Of a stretch of 64,000 nt of DNA, positions 23,931-37,149 are shown one piece after another. Within the stretch, counting starts at the first letter, position 1. Each line of letters opens with the position of its first letter. Position numbers and translations under genes: made by a program. The DNA lies in NCBI GenBank assembly GCA_965153355.1, contig OZ231126.1:33914001-33978000 (forward strand). The letters are read 5' to 3'. Source of the stretch: Flaccisagitta enflata. Taxonomy: Eukaryota > Chaetognatha > Sagittoidea > Aphragmophora. The notes beneath the pieces were generated by a model. The model saw only the letters and a program-made list of their open reading frames with translations, was not told the DNA's origin and searched no databases.

Positions 23931-24149
23931 GAAAGGGGCAGTGGGCAGTGGGATTGGGCTGTGGTGCGAACAAGGCCAAATACTTGGCTACCTCAGTCGC
24001 GTTCGATTGGGCACGGGCAGTGAGGCCAAAGGCCGCAAAAACCAAAAAAAGGAAAGTGTGATGGACGGACAGACCGACGGATAGACCGACGGATAGACCG
24101 AACGACGGACCGACGAAGTGGGGTGTAGAGTCGCGTAGCACGCGACTAA
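23931..24149 (+). mobile_element. Hairpin-ended ACGG-array element, right arm copy
   Basis: Mirror image of 22,617-22,835; hairpin at 24,129-24,147. Confidence 0.7.
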
Positions 24150-24539
24150 AAAGAACGAACAGTTTGAAAAGCAATGCGAGCGACCAAAAGACGGACCAAC
24201 AGATGGACCGACAGACCAACAGATGGACCGACAGACCAACGATAGCTCCAACACAGAATAACAAAATTTCGATAACCAGTTCATTAAGGTTATGGTGCAA
24301 GTCTGCATCATGCAAATGAGGTTCTCATCGATTATTTCTAATTGCACGCTCTTTGACTTTGCCGTTTCGGTCTAATTTCACTGCCGCTGGAAATGATTTA
24401 TGCAACATGAGCTGCAATTAGTTGCAATTAGTTGCAATCTGTCATCCTGTTTCTTTCTCCGTCATTATGTTTCTATCTCTGTCATTCTGTTTCTTTTTCT
24501 GTCATTCCGTTTCTTTTCCTGTCATTCTGTTTCTTTTTC

Positions 24540-27500
24540 TGTCATTTTCTTTCTATTCTGTTTCTCCTCTGTCACTGTTTTCTCTGTGTCTGTTATGTCA
24601 TTCTGTTCTCTTCTGTCTCATTCTGTTTCTTTCTTTTTCATTCTGTTTTATTCTCTATCTTTGTTTCTTTCTATGTCATTCTGTTTCTTTCTTTTTCATT
24701 CTGTTTTATTCACTATTTTTGTTTCTTTCCCTGTCATTCTGTTTCTTTCCCTGTCGTTCTCTTTCTCTCTCTTTCTTTCTCTCTCTTTCTCTACTTTTCT
24801 GCCATTGAAACTCTCAAATAAAATCAATCTATTGCAGAAAAATTGAGTGGCAAATCTCATTTCTGACAACCAAAATCATCATCTCTGTAGATGAGGCATT
24901 TTGGTTTTAATCATATAAGCATGTCAGATTTGGTGTAAGAAACAAACGGAAGTCAGATGCACAGCTACTAGTCGTGTGCCATTCGTTGACTGAACGAGTG
25001 GTTCAAAAAGATCGCATGCGCCGAAAAACTCAAAAATTCCTTCGCCTCGGTTTTCGTAACGCGCAAAAAACCTTTGGCCTGAGATGAAGAACTTCATCGT
25101 TTATATCGACGCGCTACCTGACCTCGAAGCTCTCGGCGGCTCCTCTCCTCGGTCGTGGTGTGCATATTATTCTTCGAGAATCCATCGGCAATTCAAGTGC
25201 TCCGCCGATCATCCGCCAGTCGGGCAAGATCATAAGTGTAAATTAAAATATAAATCCTCGCCCATGACAAACAGCAAGTTATGGGCAATTTATGTTGCAT
25301 GCTGAATGTGCGACCATCTGAAAAACATCAATATGTTCTTTTAAAAAATATTAAAATATATTTATAATTTTGGTGTGCATTTTAAAGTTTCAACAGATAT
25401 CAAAAGCAAACTAAATTTTCAGATGTGATGAAAAATCGAGAAGTCAGTAAAACTTTTTTGACATATTGAGAAACAAGTTCTCTCTGGCGTGTTCTGTGCG
25501 TGAAGAACAATAAGTGACCATTGTACTGTAAATAACTCTACATTTACAGCATACTATTTTTTCAAGATTTATTTATGAAAATTCAAATAAAATTACAGAA
25601 ATTACAGTACAATAATGAGAATATTTAACGAAGCATGAATATAAAAGACATGTTTATGACACAGCTGCTTTCATCTGTGAAGAGTAGCATTTTAACTCAT
25701 TATCAATCATTCTTTACGATTTCAAACCTATTATAAATGGCATACTTGTTAATAATGAAAAAAGCGACCTTCATCTGTGAGAACCTTTATGATATACAAC
25801 CATTTAATATTTAACTACTCTTTTCTCAAATAAGATAAACTTGTTTAAGTATGCAAGTCAGAGAAAGCACATGTTAAAAGCTGATTTATCTGGTTAATTA
25901 TTTGAATATTATATCATCTAACTCATTGCTTTCAGTCTATTTTCTCTGTTTCAATACCAGTAACCCACAAACAATTGTTTTGATATGATTTGGCAAATGA
26001 AATGCGACTGAGATAAAACATGATAGTACCGGTAATGCGACATTACTGGTATATCTTTTGCGGTGTAAATCTGAATAAAGGCTAAATTGGTGGTATACAC
26101 ATCACATTGAAACTCTTGTTGTCTCATGAGCGTTGATATTTTGTCTGTACCATATCATTTATAATGGAAGGCGATTAAATATTATTCGAAGTATACTTAA
26201 TTATTGATTGGGTTTGTTTCAAACGGAATTTATCGTAAATTAACGTGAACGGCGAAGATCAGTGAGTCAAAATCAGTCAGTGCAGCAGTATGATGATAAT
26301 TTTCAATGATTCTTCAGATCGCGTTCACAATACAGTCAGCAGGTGTTTAAATCGTATTTTGAAAATTAACTTGTCGCCGCTACGTGCATTAAGCCACCTC
26401 CTCCGCTCACTGCTCATAGCGAGCTATGGGCACAGCCTTCGCCGCTCGCCACAAGGTGGAGACGATATACTATTCACACTGGTACGATCAGCTGGCATGA
26501 TGCCAGTAAACTTACGCAATAACTATGCTGAAACATGGCTGGTATGCGGAAAACAGGTCAAAATAACCATGGGCAAAAATCGCGTGTTTATTTCTGCCGC
26601 CAACAATTGGCGAAAGTACAAAAAAATTCATGACCTCTTAAAAAAATGCTTGATTTAAATCGTTGAGCAAAATTCTAGCGAAACTCTGAAGTTATGCTGA
26701 AAAAGTATCAAAGAACGAAATCTGCCGAATATGACGTTTTACGGCAATTCATGAACTAAATGACTGTTATATTTGAACATTTTGAAACAGATTGACACTA
26801 AGCCTTGGCACCACTTTGATGATAGTGATAAGTCTCTTTTCATATTCTCATAAATTTTCTTAGTTCTTTTGTCGTATATTTCATTTTCAAGAATTAGTGA
26901 GCAGAATCCCCTTTCAGTTGACAGACTGTAATTGAAACCACTTCAAACTGTTGCCAAATCTAATTTCAGAATTATTTCTACATGTAACAAATTTTCAGCA
27001 ACTTTCGGATATCTCGGCAACCACTGTAATTTCGTGAAAGCTAAGCCGATAAAAACGCCGCATGCAATTTTGCCCATGAACCTCGATTTCGCTTTCTGCG
27101 GTAAATATCTAGTACATTTCACATAGATGTCGGCTGAAATTATGCAATGAATAACGCTCATTCGGATCTGTGAATGCGGCGCAAGCTGCCCTGCCAACGC
27201 CAGCGTGATGTTGCTGTTGACTACCTTGTTACGATGTCGCTGGGCGGTGTGTGTGGATGTGAAGTGTGATAACTGGTGAGCGTAAATGCGAGAGATAGGA
27301 AGCGACCAGACGGCGCGGCGCGAGTACAAGCGTCGGCGCCAATCACTCCGCATCTGATAGTCGATTCCGAAACGATCGATAGGATAATCGAGGGTGTACC
27401 ACATATGCTTTGCCAACCACATTTGGCAAAGATATCCGCTTGCATGTCATGTCCCAGTGTTAACTCTATTACAAAAAAATTGCTGTGCGAAACCCGATCA

Positions 27501-28124
27501 ACCCATATCGAGAACGAGTATGATTCGATATTTTGAAAATCGACGAAATAACTGATGTACATTCTATACCTTATTGAAAATGCTGACATGGATCTGACTC
27601 AGGCAACCATTTAAACGTGCATTGCAGCGATGTCATCGGTATCTCATTATACCATTAACGCTGTGAAAACGTGGTGCTGGCGGCCACGACGGTGTTGATG
27701 CTATGGTAAAGTCGCGTATTTGTGTGTTTGTGTGTCGGCTCTGTCTGTCCGGTGCTGCTGTCTCTCTCTGTCTCTGTCTCTGGTCTGTGCTCTCTATATA
27801 TATATCTTCATCTTCTCTGCTCTCTCTCTCTCTCTCTCTCATATGAACAACATGTGTTCCCTGTTTGTCAAATGTGTCGATCCAATCTTGGACGCTGGCT
27901 GGGAGTATGTGCCTGTCTTACATGTTGATAATGAGCAAATCGTTCGTGTTTCACAGCTCATTTGCAAGCGATCTCTCTGGGCCATGGGGTAATCTTCAGA
28001 AATGATAATTAAGAAAATGAAGTAGAAGAGGAAGATTGAATTGGTTGTCGCCGAATTAATCCACATAAAAAATAACAGCTACTACAGCAAACATTGCTTC
28101 TTTAACAACAACAACAGCAACAGC

Positions 28125-28165
<41 letters not shown>

Positions 28166-28193
28166 CGATGCCGACGCTGACTGCTTTAGCGAC

Positions 28194-28231
<38 letters not shown>

Positions 28232-28256
28232 AACAACGACAACGGCAACGGCGACA

Positions 28257-28291
<35 letters not shown>

Positions 28292-28300
28292 AACGACAAC
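24540..28300 (-). other. Degraded block of the right arm
   Basis: It corresponds to about 17,350-22,230 of the left arm but is about 1.1 kb shorter. Short matching runs alternate with substitutions and deletions in exons and introns alike (for example 26,040-26,160 against 20,045-20,205). Exons 8, 9 and 10 lose their frames. The pattern resembles either an uncorrected long-read consensus or a long-diverged segment not homogenised with its partner. Confidence 0.7.
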
Positions 28301-28341
28301 AACGACATATAGAAACGATAATTATACATACGCAAATGTAC

Positions 28342-28529
28342 CTTTATTTATTTCCATACAGGCGAAAGGTCTCATTTCGCCGTGTTTGATTTCCATATGT
28401 TTAACGAGTGGTTTTTCGGTGGTAAATTTGGCTTCGCACATGTTGCACCGGAATGGCCGTCGATTCTCGGGAGTTGGAAGCAGTTCCGGTTTCTCGATGT
28501 GCTCTCGTAAGTGACGAGACAACAGGTAT
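28342..28529 (-). CDS. Zinc-finger gene exon 7, right copy
   Basis: Identical in translation to the left exon (end of finger 1, finger 2, start of finger 3). It marks the outer edge of the degraded block of the right arm. Confidence 0.8.
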
Positions 28530-28872
28530 CTGCGTGGGGAGAAATGGGAGTTTGAAGCTTAAGTTTATGTTTAGCCTCTTTGGGACAGCGAAATTCAGGA
28601 ACATGAATGACTGGTGAAACAATATCCCTCACTAGATCCACACTGAAACGAATGGAAGAGGGCCTTGTGAACCCTCACCGACTAGTCGATATGCGCACCA
28701 TAAAACAGAAATATGTGTTCACACTGTAAACGTGATTAATGGGAGTGATCGCGTGGTTGTTTTTTGGAAACACGCCCTTAGACCATCCACATGTGTTCAC
28801 GCTGTAAACGCGATATATGGGAATGATAGCGGTCGTTGTCATCACTACACACACGTCCCCTTCTCCCCCTAC

Positions 28873-29535
28873 CTTGAGACAAAGGCTCTTGGGCATTCTC
28901 CGCATTTAAAGTCGTGACCTCTGGCGGCGCCTCTTCCTCGCCCTCTTCCTCTTCCTCTTCCTCTTCCCCGCGGCGACATCATCGAAGACGGAGAAAAAGG
29001 ATCTCCTCCTCCTCCTCCATCAGGCGTATGTTGTTGCTGTTGTTGTTGCTGTTGGTGATGATATTGTGGATTTTGTTGCATCTGTTGCTGTTGTTCATAA
29101 GAAAACCCATCCTCGCCTATGGAACTAGAGTATGAAGAGGTACTGTGATGATGTTGTTGTGATTGATGTTGCTGTTGATTATGTTGATGTTGTTGTTGAT
29201 GTTGTGGGAATCTTTGAAGATTATAGTCCTGACTGTTGTTGTCCATGGAATTGTTGTCTCCTCCTAGATGCGGTGAAGGGAACTCGCTCATGGACGTTAG
29301 GTCGTGATAGCCCCCGAAAGGGGAAGGGCCTCCGCCGCCGGGGCCCCCGCTACCACGGGCGCGATTAGATCCACGAGGGCCCCGGGACCCGCGACCGCCC
29401 CTAGTAGTACGGGGGCCGCGAGGGCCTCGGGAACCACGGGGCCCTCGAGAGCCGCGGCCGCGAAGAGGACGGGGTTGCATCGAATGTTCTTGAGGACTGA
29501 AGGGATTGTACGCGTAATTATCGTCCACGTTCATT
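28873..29535 (-). CDS. Zinc-finger gene exon 6, right copy
   Basis: It has the same boundaries and frame as the left exon and is six bases shorter net. It lacks a QH block within the Gln tract and has two extra Gly codons before DPFSPS. These are in-frame repeat-length differences of the kind seen between alleles. Confidence 0.8.
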
Positions 29536-29719
29536 CTGATTTGTTTGAGAATGAGTAGTGAAGAAAATTTGAGATTCATTTTCAATTGATTATCATAGTC
29601 TTTTTGGGCAGCGGCTCTTTTTTTTCTTCTTTTTCTTCTTTTTCTTCTTCTTCTTCTTCTTCTTGCCATTCCTATTCTTCTTTTCTTTTTCTTTCTTCTT
29701 CTTTTTCTTCTTATTTCTT

Positions 29720-30000
29720 TCCTCATATATTTATGTATTATATGTATATATCATTAACATATTATATAATATTTAATATTCTTCTTTTATTTTCAATATG
29801 TATGTAATGTGCACTAATATAATATGATATAATGTAACAGTATATATTTGATAATGTAATATATTACAATATTCATGTATATATATATTTTTCTTCAATT
29901 TCATTCTTTCTTTCTTTTGTGCACATTTTTATTTTAGTTATCTCTCATATTTCTTCTTCTTATACATATATACTGTATATATGTATGTGTAATAATTATT
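29720..30000. other. AT-rich segment replacing the (GAA)n core in the right arm
   Basis: TATATGTATATATCATTAAC, ATAATATGATATAATGTAAC and similar. Nothing like it exists in the left arm, which is polypurine there. Confidence 0.8.
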
Positions 30001-30230
30001 TCTTTCTTCTTCTTCTTTATATTTCTGCTATTCTTCTTCTTCTTCTTTTTCTCCTTCTTTTTCTTCTTCTTCTTCTTCCTCATCATCTTCTTCTTTTTCT
30101 TCTTTTATTATGCGTCATCGCAGCTCTATTATAGGGTCTGTCCGTCCGTCTGTCAGTCCTTCCGTCCGTCAATTCATATGTCCGTACGTCTATGTGTGTG
30201 TCTTCTTTTTTGTGTTTGGCCATTGCTTAC

Positions 30231-31018
30231 CTTTCTCCCTCTGATTGATAGTGATAGTTTGATGCTGCCGGCCCAACGCCTGCCATTCCAGTTGTCGTCA
30301 TCCCATGCGCACTACTCGATGGCATGCCATGTGGCCCAGGAGGCATGCCATGTGGCCCTGGAGGCAAGCCGTGCGATCCTGGAGGCATGCCGTGCGATCC
30401 TGGAGGCACGCCATGCGATCCTGGAGGTATGCCGTGTGATCCTGGAGGCATACCAGGAGTCATATCAGGAGGCATGCCATGATGAGGTCCCATCGGCACG
30501 CCTTGATGAGATGTCGACGGGGCGTTGGAGCCTGGAGGAGTTCCATGATGCATCGTCGGCGGCGTTGGATGCTGTCCTGGATGCATCGTCCCTGATTGTT
30601 GATGATGGTGATGATGAGGAGGGGGAGGAGGGTGATGTGACTGATGTGGGTGAGGTGGTAGATGAGTTTGAGGGTAAGAGGGATGATGTTGATGAGGAGG
30701 ATGGGGGTGCATCACCAAGGGCGGCATGCCATGCGTCGGAGGCATGGGAGAAGATGAGGACGGCATCCAACCTACTCCTCCTCCTCCTCCTCCTCCTGCC
30801 GTCGGCGTGATTCCCTGAGTCGACGGCGTTGTGGAGAAGGCGGCGCCGGAGGCAGCATCGGCCTCGGCAGCGGCGGCATCGAGGCCGTGATTGGTCGTCG
30901 GATTGATAATGTGATTGAAAGAGGGCTTTGGTAGAAGATTTGGCGCCACCGGAGGCTTGACTGGGATCAAAAGCGCCAACACGTCGTCGACGCTTTGAAT
31001 CGTCTTCTGCTGAATGCT
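30231..31018 (-). CDS. Zinc-finger gene exon 5, right copy (intact)
   Basis: It is 788 bases, phase 0 in and phase 2 out. The reading frame runs from SIQQKTIQSVDDVLALLIPV through the Pro/His tract, ten or so MPPGSHG-like repeats and the tail ending YHYQSEGE. It serves as the reference for recognising the frameshift in the left copy. Confidence 0.85.
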
Positions 31019-31130
31019 CTGTGCAACGAACAAAGTGGAGAGTAGATGACACAGGGTAGGTGATATGATTTAACATGAATCGTCTTCTGCTGAATGCTCT
31101 GAGCAACTGAGAGAGTTAAGAGTAGATGAC

Positions 31131-31699
31131 ACAAGGAACAGTAGATCTTGTCTAGACTTGAGATAACGGGGGCAAGCCTTGTAGAAAAATAAATGAAACT
31201 AGGGCAGTAAAATTTGAAACATAAACTTATAAGGGCATGCTTTATTGCCCATGATAGCTGGTTGCTATGGAAACATATTTCTATTTGATATCGCTAGAAT
31301 ATCAATATCTTTGGAAATTTTTTTAGGGAACTTTTCAAAAATTAAATTTACTACAACTTTCCCACAGTATGTTCTGTTAGAATGTTGCTCGTTCAGCAGT
31401 TGCTAGGGGTTGTCATACATAGATTCAATCCCAAGCAATGGCTAAACAAGAGATATTCTTACAGAACATATTGTGGGAAAGTTGTAGCAAATTCAATTTT
31501 AAGCAATTACCCTAAAAAACTTCGCAGAATATTGATATTTTAGCAAGAACGCATAGAAACATATTTCCATTTCAACCGACCATCATGGGCAATAAATCAT
31601 TTTTTTATTAGTTCATGTTCCAAATATCAGTCCTCTCGCTTCGTTTCTCTTGCCATTATCCTTACCCCCGTCATCTCAAGTCTAGACGAGATCTACTGT
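31131..31699. mobile_element. Right-arm copy of the foldback element
   Basis: Mirror image of 13,887-14,455; essentially the same sequence. Confidence 0.8.
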
Positions 31700-32203
31700 A
31701 GGTAATATGGCATATAACATGAGATGACGTAAGACATGATTTTATGCGTGATTTGATATGAGATAAGAGAGCCATAGCTTTTCACTAAGCTGACGGCTCT
31801 CTGAAAAAGGGAGAATGGAAATTCTAGATATATGACAGGGAAAGTTAAAATGTTGGGCAGATATGATATAGTAAAGGAAGAACGAGCATGAGATAACAAG
31901 GGTGCACAATAGGGGGAAAATAAGCAGGAACGTGATTCTATTTCAGACTTTCATCTAAAGGTTTCAACTGCTTCTACTTGTAACAATCGCGTTTTGAAAG
32001 GGCCACTCGGTCGCTCGCTACGTTCTTTCGCTTGCACCGCTCACTCCGCTCAATTGCTCTGCAGCATTCCGCTTGGTCCGCTCGCTCCGTTCACGGGCTC
32101 ACTCACTCACTTTGCTCACTCCCTCGTGGGACGGTTGAATTTCATAAATCTGTGTTCACGCTGAAATCGCGATGAACGGAAGAAACACACCCAATGATTA
32201 TAC

Positions 32204-32425
32204 CTGAAACTGTTCCTTTGTCTTGTTATCTGCCTGAGTCTCTTCAGGATTTGATGGTTTGACATCTGGATTTTCCTTCTTTTCTTCCATTACATCTTCC
32301 TTCTTCCTTTCCTCCTCTTCCTCCTTTTCTCCTTTCACTTCTTCTTCTTTGGGCAGGCTTTGAAATTCTTTGGTTTTAATTTCCACTTGTAATCCACCAT
32401 CGACATCTGACTGATTTGTCCATGG
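32204..32425 (-). CDS. Zinc-finger gene exon 4, right copy
   Basis: Same 74-codon Lys/Glu-rich segment and the same splice sites as 13,161-13,382. Confidence 0.75.
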
Positions 32426-33037
32426 CTGAACGGGATAGATAAATGTGTGTGTGTCATAAGGAAGGAAGCTTTTCAAAGAATTCCTATGATTCAGTTAGTC
32501 TTCGTGCGATCGTGTCATACCTTTCCTTACTTTTCATAAAAAATACTCATTTGCATATTGCCGTGATCTGATTATTATGTAAAAGACGGACTTATAATCA
32601 AACATAACCCAAACAGCGCTTTTCCGATCTCTTTAGACACACCATATTTTCATATCTAACTAAGACGGGGCCACACATATGAATAGAAAGGCGAATAAAG
32701 AACACGAGGTAACTCCATTAATTCCCATGCCGAAAAGATTAGAATTTTCCATGAATTGATCAAAAACACCAATAAATTAGTTCTTTGAACGGCGATGAAA
32801 ACAATACTGCTACATAGTTTTACAGGCGGCCGGAGAGCTGCCTTGCTAAGTCGAGCTGCCCGGCTTGGATGGCATAAGGCTGGGCGTCCTATAGTCGTGC
32901 TCAGGCCTACAGACAGACACAAACACAGGGGACAAAATGGTGGTTTTCAAATTCAATGGAAAAAGATCTTATCTGAGCATAATTGATGATGATGACGAAG
33001 ATAATCATGATGATGACGATATTGATGATGCCGATAT

Positions 33038-33072
<35 letters not shown>

Positions 33073-33208
33073 CTGATGATGATGATGATGATTATGATGT
33101 GATGATGGCGGTGGTGATGATATTGTGATGATGATGACGATGACAATGATGATGATATTGATGATGACGTGATGCGCAAAAGATAAACCAGTGCAATCGC
33201 AATTCAAC

Positions 33209-33360
33209 CTTCGGCGTGTTTGAGCCATCTGGTTGTTTGTCGATGACACCAAAAGCTTCAATTCTGACTGTGGCCCGTGACATCATCAACACAACCCGCG
33301 TCTGAAACGTGAGTCTATGCAATGACCATCTAAAGGTAAAGTTCAGGCATCATCTTGAAG
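33209..33360 (-). pseudogene. Zinc-finger gene exon 3, right copy (broken)
   Basis: This is 152 bases against 195 in the left arm. The start after GTTTGCAG and pieces such as RIE, VIDK and the GTTG donor region align, but there are deletions and substitutions and an early in-frame TAG. It lies between two long simple repeats, where consensus quality is often poor. Confidence 0.6.
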
Positions 33361-33371
33361 CTGCAAACAGA

Positions 33372-33452
<81 letters not shown>

Positions 33453-33669
33453 TACAGATATATAGACAGGCAGATAGATAAATAGATATATCGACAGACG
33501 GAAAGACAGGCATAGAGAGTTGCAAAGAGGAAGGGACCAGAAAGAAGAAGGTTTTTTGGAAAAAAATGAATGATTCTCTGCACGATTTTGTTTTTCTTTC
33601 CGAATCCTCCACCAGGGCGAATTAAATTCGAATAGCTTCGAATAGCTTCGGGCCGTAAGACATAAAACC

Positions 33670-33745
33670 TAGCCAACCCTTAGCCCTAAAGCCAACCCTG
33701 TCCCTCACCCTAACCCTAAAACTATCCCCAACCCTAACCCTAATG
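33670..33745 (-). repeat. Interstitial TTAGGG-like repeat, right arm
   Basis: CCCTAACCCTAAAACTATCC and neighbours, the mirror of the left-arm tract. Confidence 0.7.
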
Positions 33746-33873
33746 TCTTAAAAACAAAAGATCACAGATGATCGTACAATTGTACCGTTTTTTTAACAAT
33801 CAAAAAACAAACTCCACTGGCTTCATGGTCGATTGGCCATGGGTTGTTAGAAGTGATTTGTATTTGCGTTCAC

Positions 33874-34073
33874 CTCCAACGATGGCACCAATAAAGTCTT
33901 TGGGTCTTCGGTTTGCATGGACCTCTCCATCAAGGCCGCTGCCTTTTCCATCGAGACCACGGACGACTGCTCCACCGAAGCCAGTGATCTCTCCGTGGAG
34001 ACAACTGATTGTTCCACCGAGGCCACCGATCTTTCCGTCAGAGCTTCTGGACTTCCACCACTCGTTGGGGCCT
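33874..34073 (-). CDS. Zinc-finger gene exon 2, right copy
   Basis: Same length and Ser/Glu-rich reading as 11,398-11,597. Confidence 0.7.
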
Positions 34074-34860
34074 CTGAACAATAGACAAGTTAGGACATGC
34101 GAAAAATAATGAGATTTATGACATATACCTGGGGGCGTTTCTAGTCATAGATAACCGCGTTTTTAACGGGCCACTCGGTCGCGCGCACCGCTCATTCGCT
34201 CCCTTCGCGGGCTCGCTCACTCACTTCGCTCACGTTCTCGTGAGATGATGAAGTTCATAGTTCAGTACAGTGTTCATGCTGTCAACACGTTCAACGGGAA
34301 CAAAGGTAATTTCGGTCGTCACCAGAAACACGGCCAAAGTGGTTCAATCATGGTCTGTTCCTACTTGTAACAATCACGTTTTGAAACGGCCACTCAGTCG
34401 CTTGCTATGTTCGTTCGCTCTGCAGCGCTCTGCTACACTTTGCTCTCTTTGCTCCCTCCCTTCATTTACGGGCTCACGCACTCACACGCTCACTCCGTTG
34501 TCAGACGGTTTATATCCATGAATCTGTGTTCATACTGTAATTGCGATCAACGGAGAAAAACGCGTTTGTTCTTGTTAGTTGGAACACACCCTTAGTACAT
34601 AAGGCAGAACAGCCAATTATTTCATTCAACATCAACTTGTTTGACAAATATTTACTTCACCAGGATTTTCTAATTTGATCCAAAAAGATCCAATTACACT
34701 TATCATGTCCATTGATGCTGTTGCACTTTTTACTTGTCCCGTAAGATTTTAAAAATTAATTCTCATTAAAATTTTTGTTCCCCTGAATAAAGTCAATGCA
34801 TTTGATATACAGTAATCATTCCAGGAATCAGATGTTTCAATCGAAATGAAAAACCCTTAC

Positions 34861-34945
34861 CCATGGGAGTGGTGGGTCTGCCCGTGGAGTCTGCCGTAAC
34901 ATCGTTGGCAGCCTCTTCGTCCATCGTCGGCTTTTTCAGCGTCAT
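34861..34945 (-). CDS. Zinc-finger gene exon 1, right copy
   Basis: Same ATG, in-frame upstream stop and GTAAGG donor as 10,526-10,610. Confidence 0.75.
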
Positions 34946-35893
34946 AACCAAATTCCGACCAATTCAGTCATTTTGGCAAATCTCGACACAAAACTGTCGT
35001 TGCTCATTGCAGTCATTAGCACGAATATGTGTCATTGACCCGTTGACACGCGAGAAAAAAAAACTGTCAGCTACGCTTTTTTTTTGTAGACTGTCGGCGA
35101 AGTTTGCTACTGTCGGCATCCAGACCACGTTTCGTCGTCATCGGCCTTTCAGACGACTAACCATGATTATCTACAGTTGCTCAGTTGATAAATGTTTATT
35201 GTCATCGTTTGAAATTCTCATCCATACCATGATCATCGTTGGAAAATATTATCATCGTTTTAGACGTACAAATATTTATCGTCATCGTTTTTTAGTTGAT
35301 GGGCGTCAATTTGTCAATGATTTGTTTCGGTGGCACATTTTGTTTGTTTGTTTGTTTGTTTGTTTGTTGACTTTGTTCCTCTCGGCTTTTTGGTTTTAAG
35401 ATCATTTTTTTTCTTTTGTATATATGCTATTTTTTGCCAATACTTTTTTTTGAAAAAGGGAAGAAATGATTCAAGGATAAGTTGAATGGCGAGTATAAAA
35501 AAGATGATCATCTTAACATCATCAATGCGTATAGGTTACAATCAACGTGTTACACAAATTTGCATAGAAACTTTATGGAAGGAGAAGCCCCTGTGGCTGT
35601 GGACAAACGAATGGACGGATGGACGGATTGGTGATTGGTGGAATAAAGAGGCAATTTATGTTAATCAAGTGGGATGCGTTTGGGTGGCACAGAAGTTAGT
35701 TAGACTTGGACATCAAAGGCTATTTGAATAAAGTGGTTTTACCAAATCGGACCGCACAGACAGTCAGATAGAAAGGCAGACGGACAGATTAAGCAATTGT
35801 TCGAATTTGGAAAGCAGAACATACTATATTAGTCCTTTACAGCAGCAATAGTCTCGCAACGGGGTACCCCGGAAACGTCTGGTGTCAGAATTG

Positions 35894-35969
<76 letters not shown>

Positions 35970-36141
35970 TAATGTTTAGAAGTACCGCTAGAGATGGGAA
36001 AGTTCAACATCTCCTTCTTTTCTGCTTAAAGAGTGGTTGTCAGATGTTGACAAAAGAACAGTTCAACCCATCTTTCTTTTTTTTGAGGTCATTTTTTTTT
36101 TTTGTGAATTTTCGTGAGTTTTCTTCTTTACTCGACTTCGA

Positions 36142-36259
<118 letters not shown>

Positions 36260-36365
36260 CTCTCTCCTAGATCCTCTAATCCTTGTACATTCCTCGCCGT
36301 TCTCAGCATCAACCCCCTTCCCAACGTCCTGCCACTGCACTCTAGAGAGGCACACACTCTTTCTC

Positions 36366-36486
<121 letters not shown>

Positions 36487-37149
36487 CCCTCTCTTTCTCT
36501 GCACCTTCTGATTTTACTAATTATGAATCTTGACTAGGGTCCGCTTCTAGACGTAGATGGGTTAACTAAGTCCTTTTATCCCAGCCCATCCCGTTAAATC
36601 CTATTACAACGTCGCTTTCTAATATTGTCAGCCCTTTTTGGCCAACGGCCATATCCCCAAAACCCGCCAATACCCAATTTGGCAATTTCCCACCGTACCA
36701 TTGATATCCCGGCCCATTCAGATAACCTACCCAGCCCAAAATTTTCCTTTACCTGAAATAGTCGCAAAAGCGTTAGATGGTCTGCGGTACCCGTGCCCTG
36801 CTTAAGTAGTGTGTGGTTAAAGTTGAGGGGGGAGCAGGGCAGCGGCCCCAAAGGGGTCGATGACCTATGCTTTCCTTGTAATATAGGGGAGTTTTGCTCC
36901 TTCTATAACTCTCATCCCACCCCTGTCCACTCCAGCCTCCAGGGCCCATATCTCGGCTTACAGGCCCGCATCCCAGCCTCATTTAAATCCCAATCTTGGG
37001 CAAAATCCTAGAAGTGGAATCTGGGCCTTGGGGTTGGGATTTGGGCCTTGAGGGTGGGATATGGGCCTCCAGGCTGAGATATAGGCAGGAGGAGGAGAGA
37101 ATGCAGAGGAAGAAAGGAGAAAAGCCTGTGTGAAGGCATAGGTCATGAC

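Larger units (their letters stand above)
23541..34945 (-). pseudogene. C2H2 zinc-finger protein gene, right copy (partly broken)
   Basis: This is the mirror image of the left gene, running towards the centre on the minus strand. Intact exons with the same splice sites are 34861-34945 (1), 33874-34073 (2), 32204-32425 (4), 30231-31018 (5), 28873-29535 (6), 28342-28529 (7), 24348-24386 (11) and 23541-23859 (12). Exon 3 (about 33,209-33,360) and exons 8-10 (about 27,840-28,000, 27,150-27,400 and 25,080-25,240) are recognisable but have lost the reading frame. Exon 5 here is the better copy, lacking the 23-bp duplication. Whether the damage is real decay or poor consensus cannot be decided from sequence alone. 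Confidence 0.8.

Noticed and set aside
27225-27262. Resemblance to conserved small-subunit rRNA 3' segments (ACCTTGTTACGA and GGGCGGTGTGT close together)
   Set aside because: The stretch aligns with the Gln-coding exon 9 of the left arm and the two motifs are far too close together. The match is chance within the degraded block.
34863-35399. 178-codon frame (also at 10,072-10,608) opposite exon 1
   Set aside because: It lies antisense to exon 1 and its upstream region, has no recognisable domain and ends in a (CAAA)n run. Identity between arms is explained by the inverted repeat, not by coding constraint.
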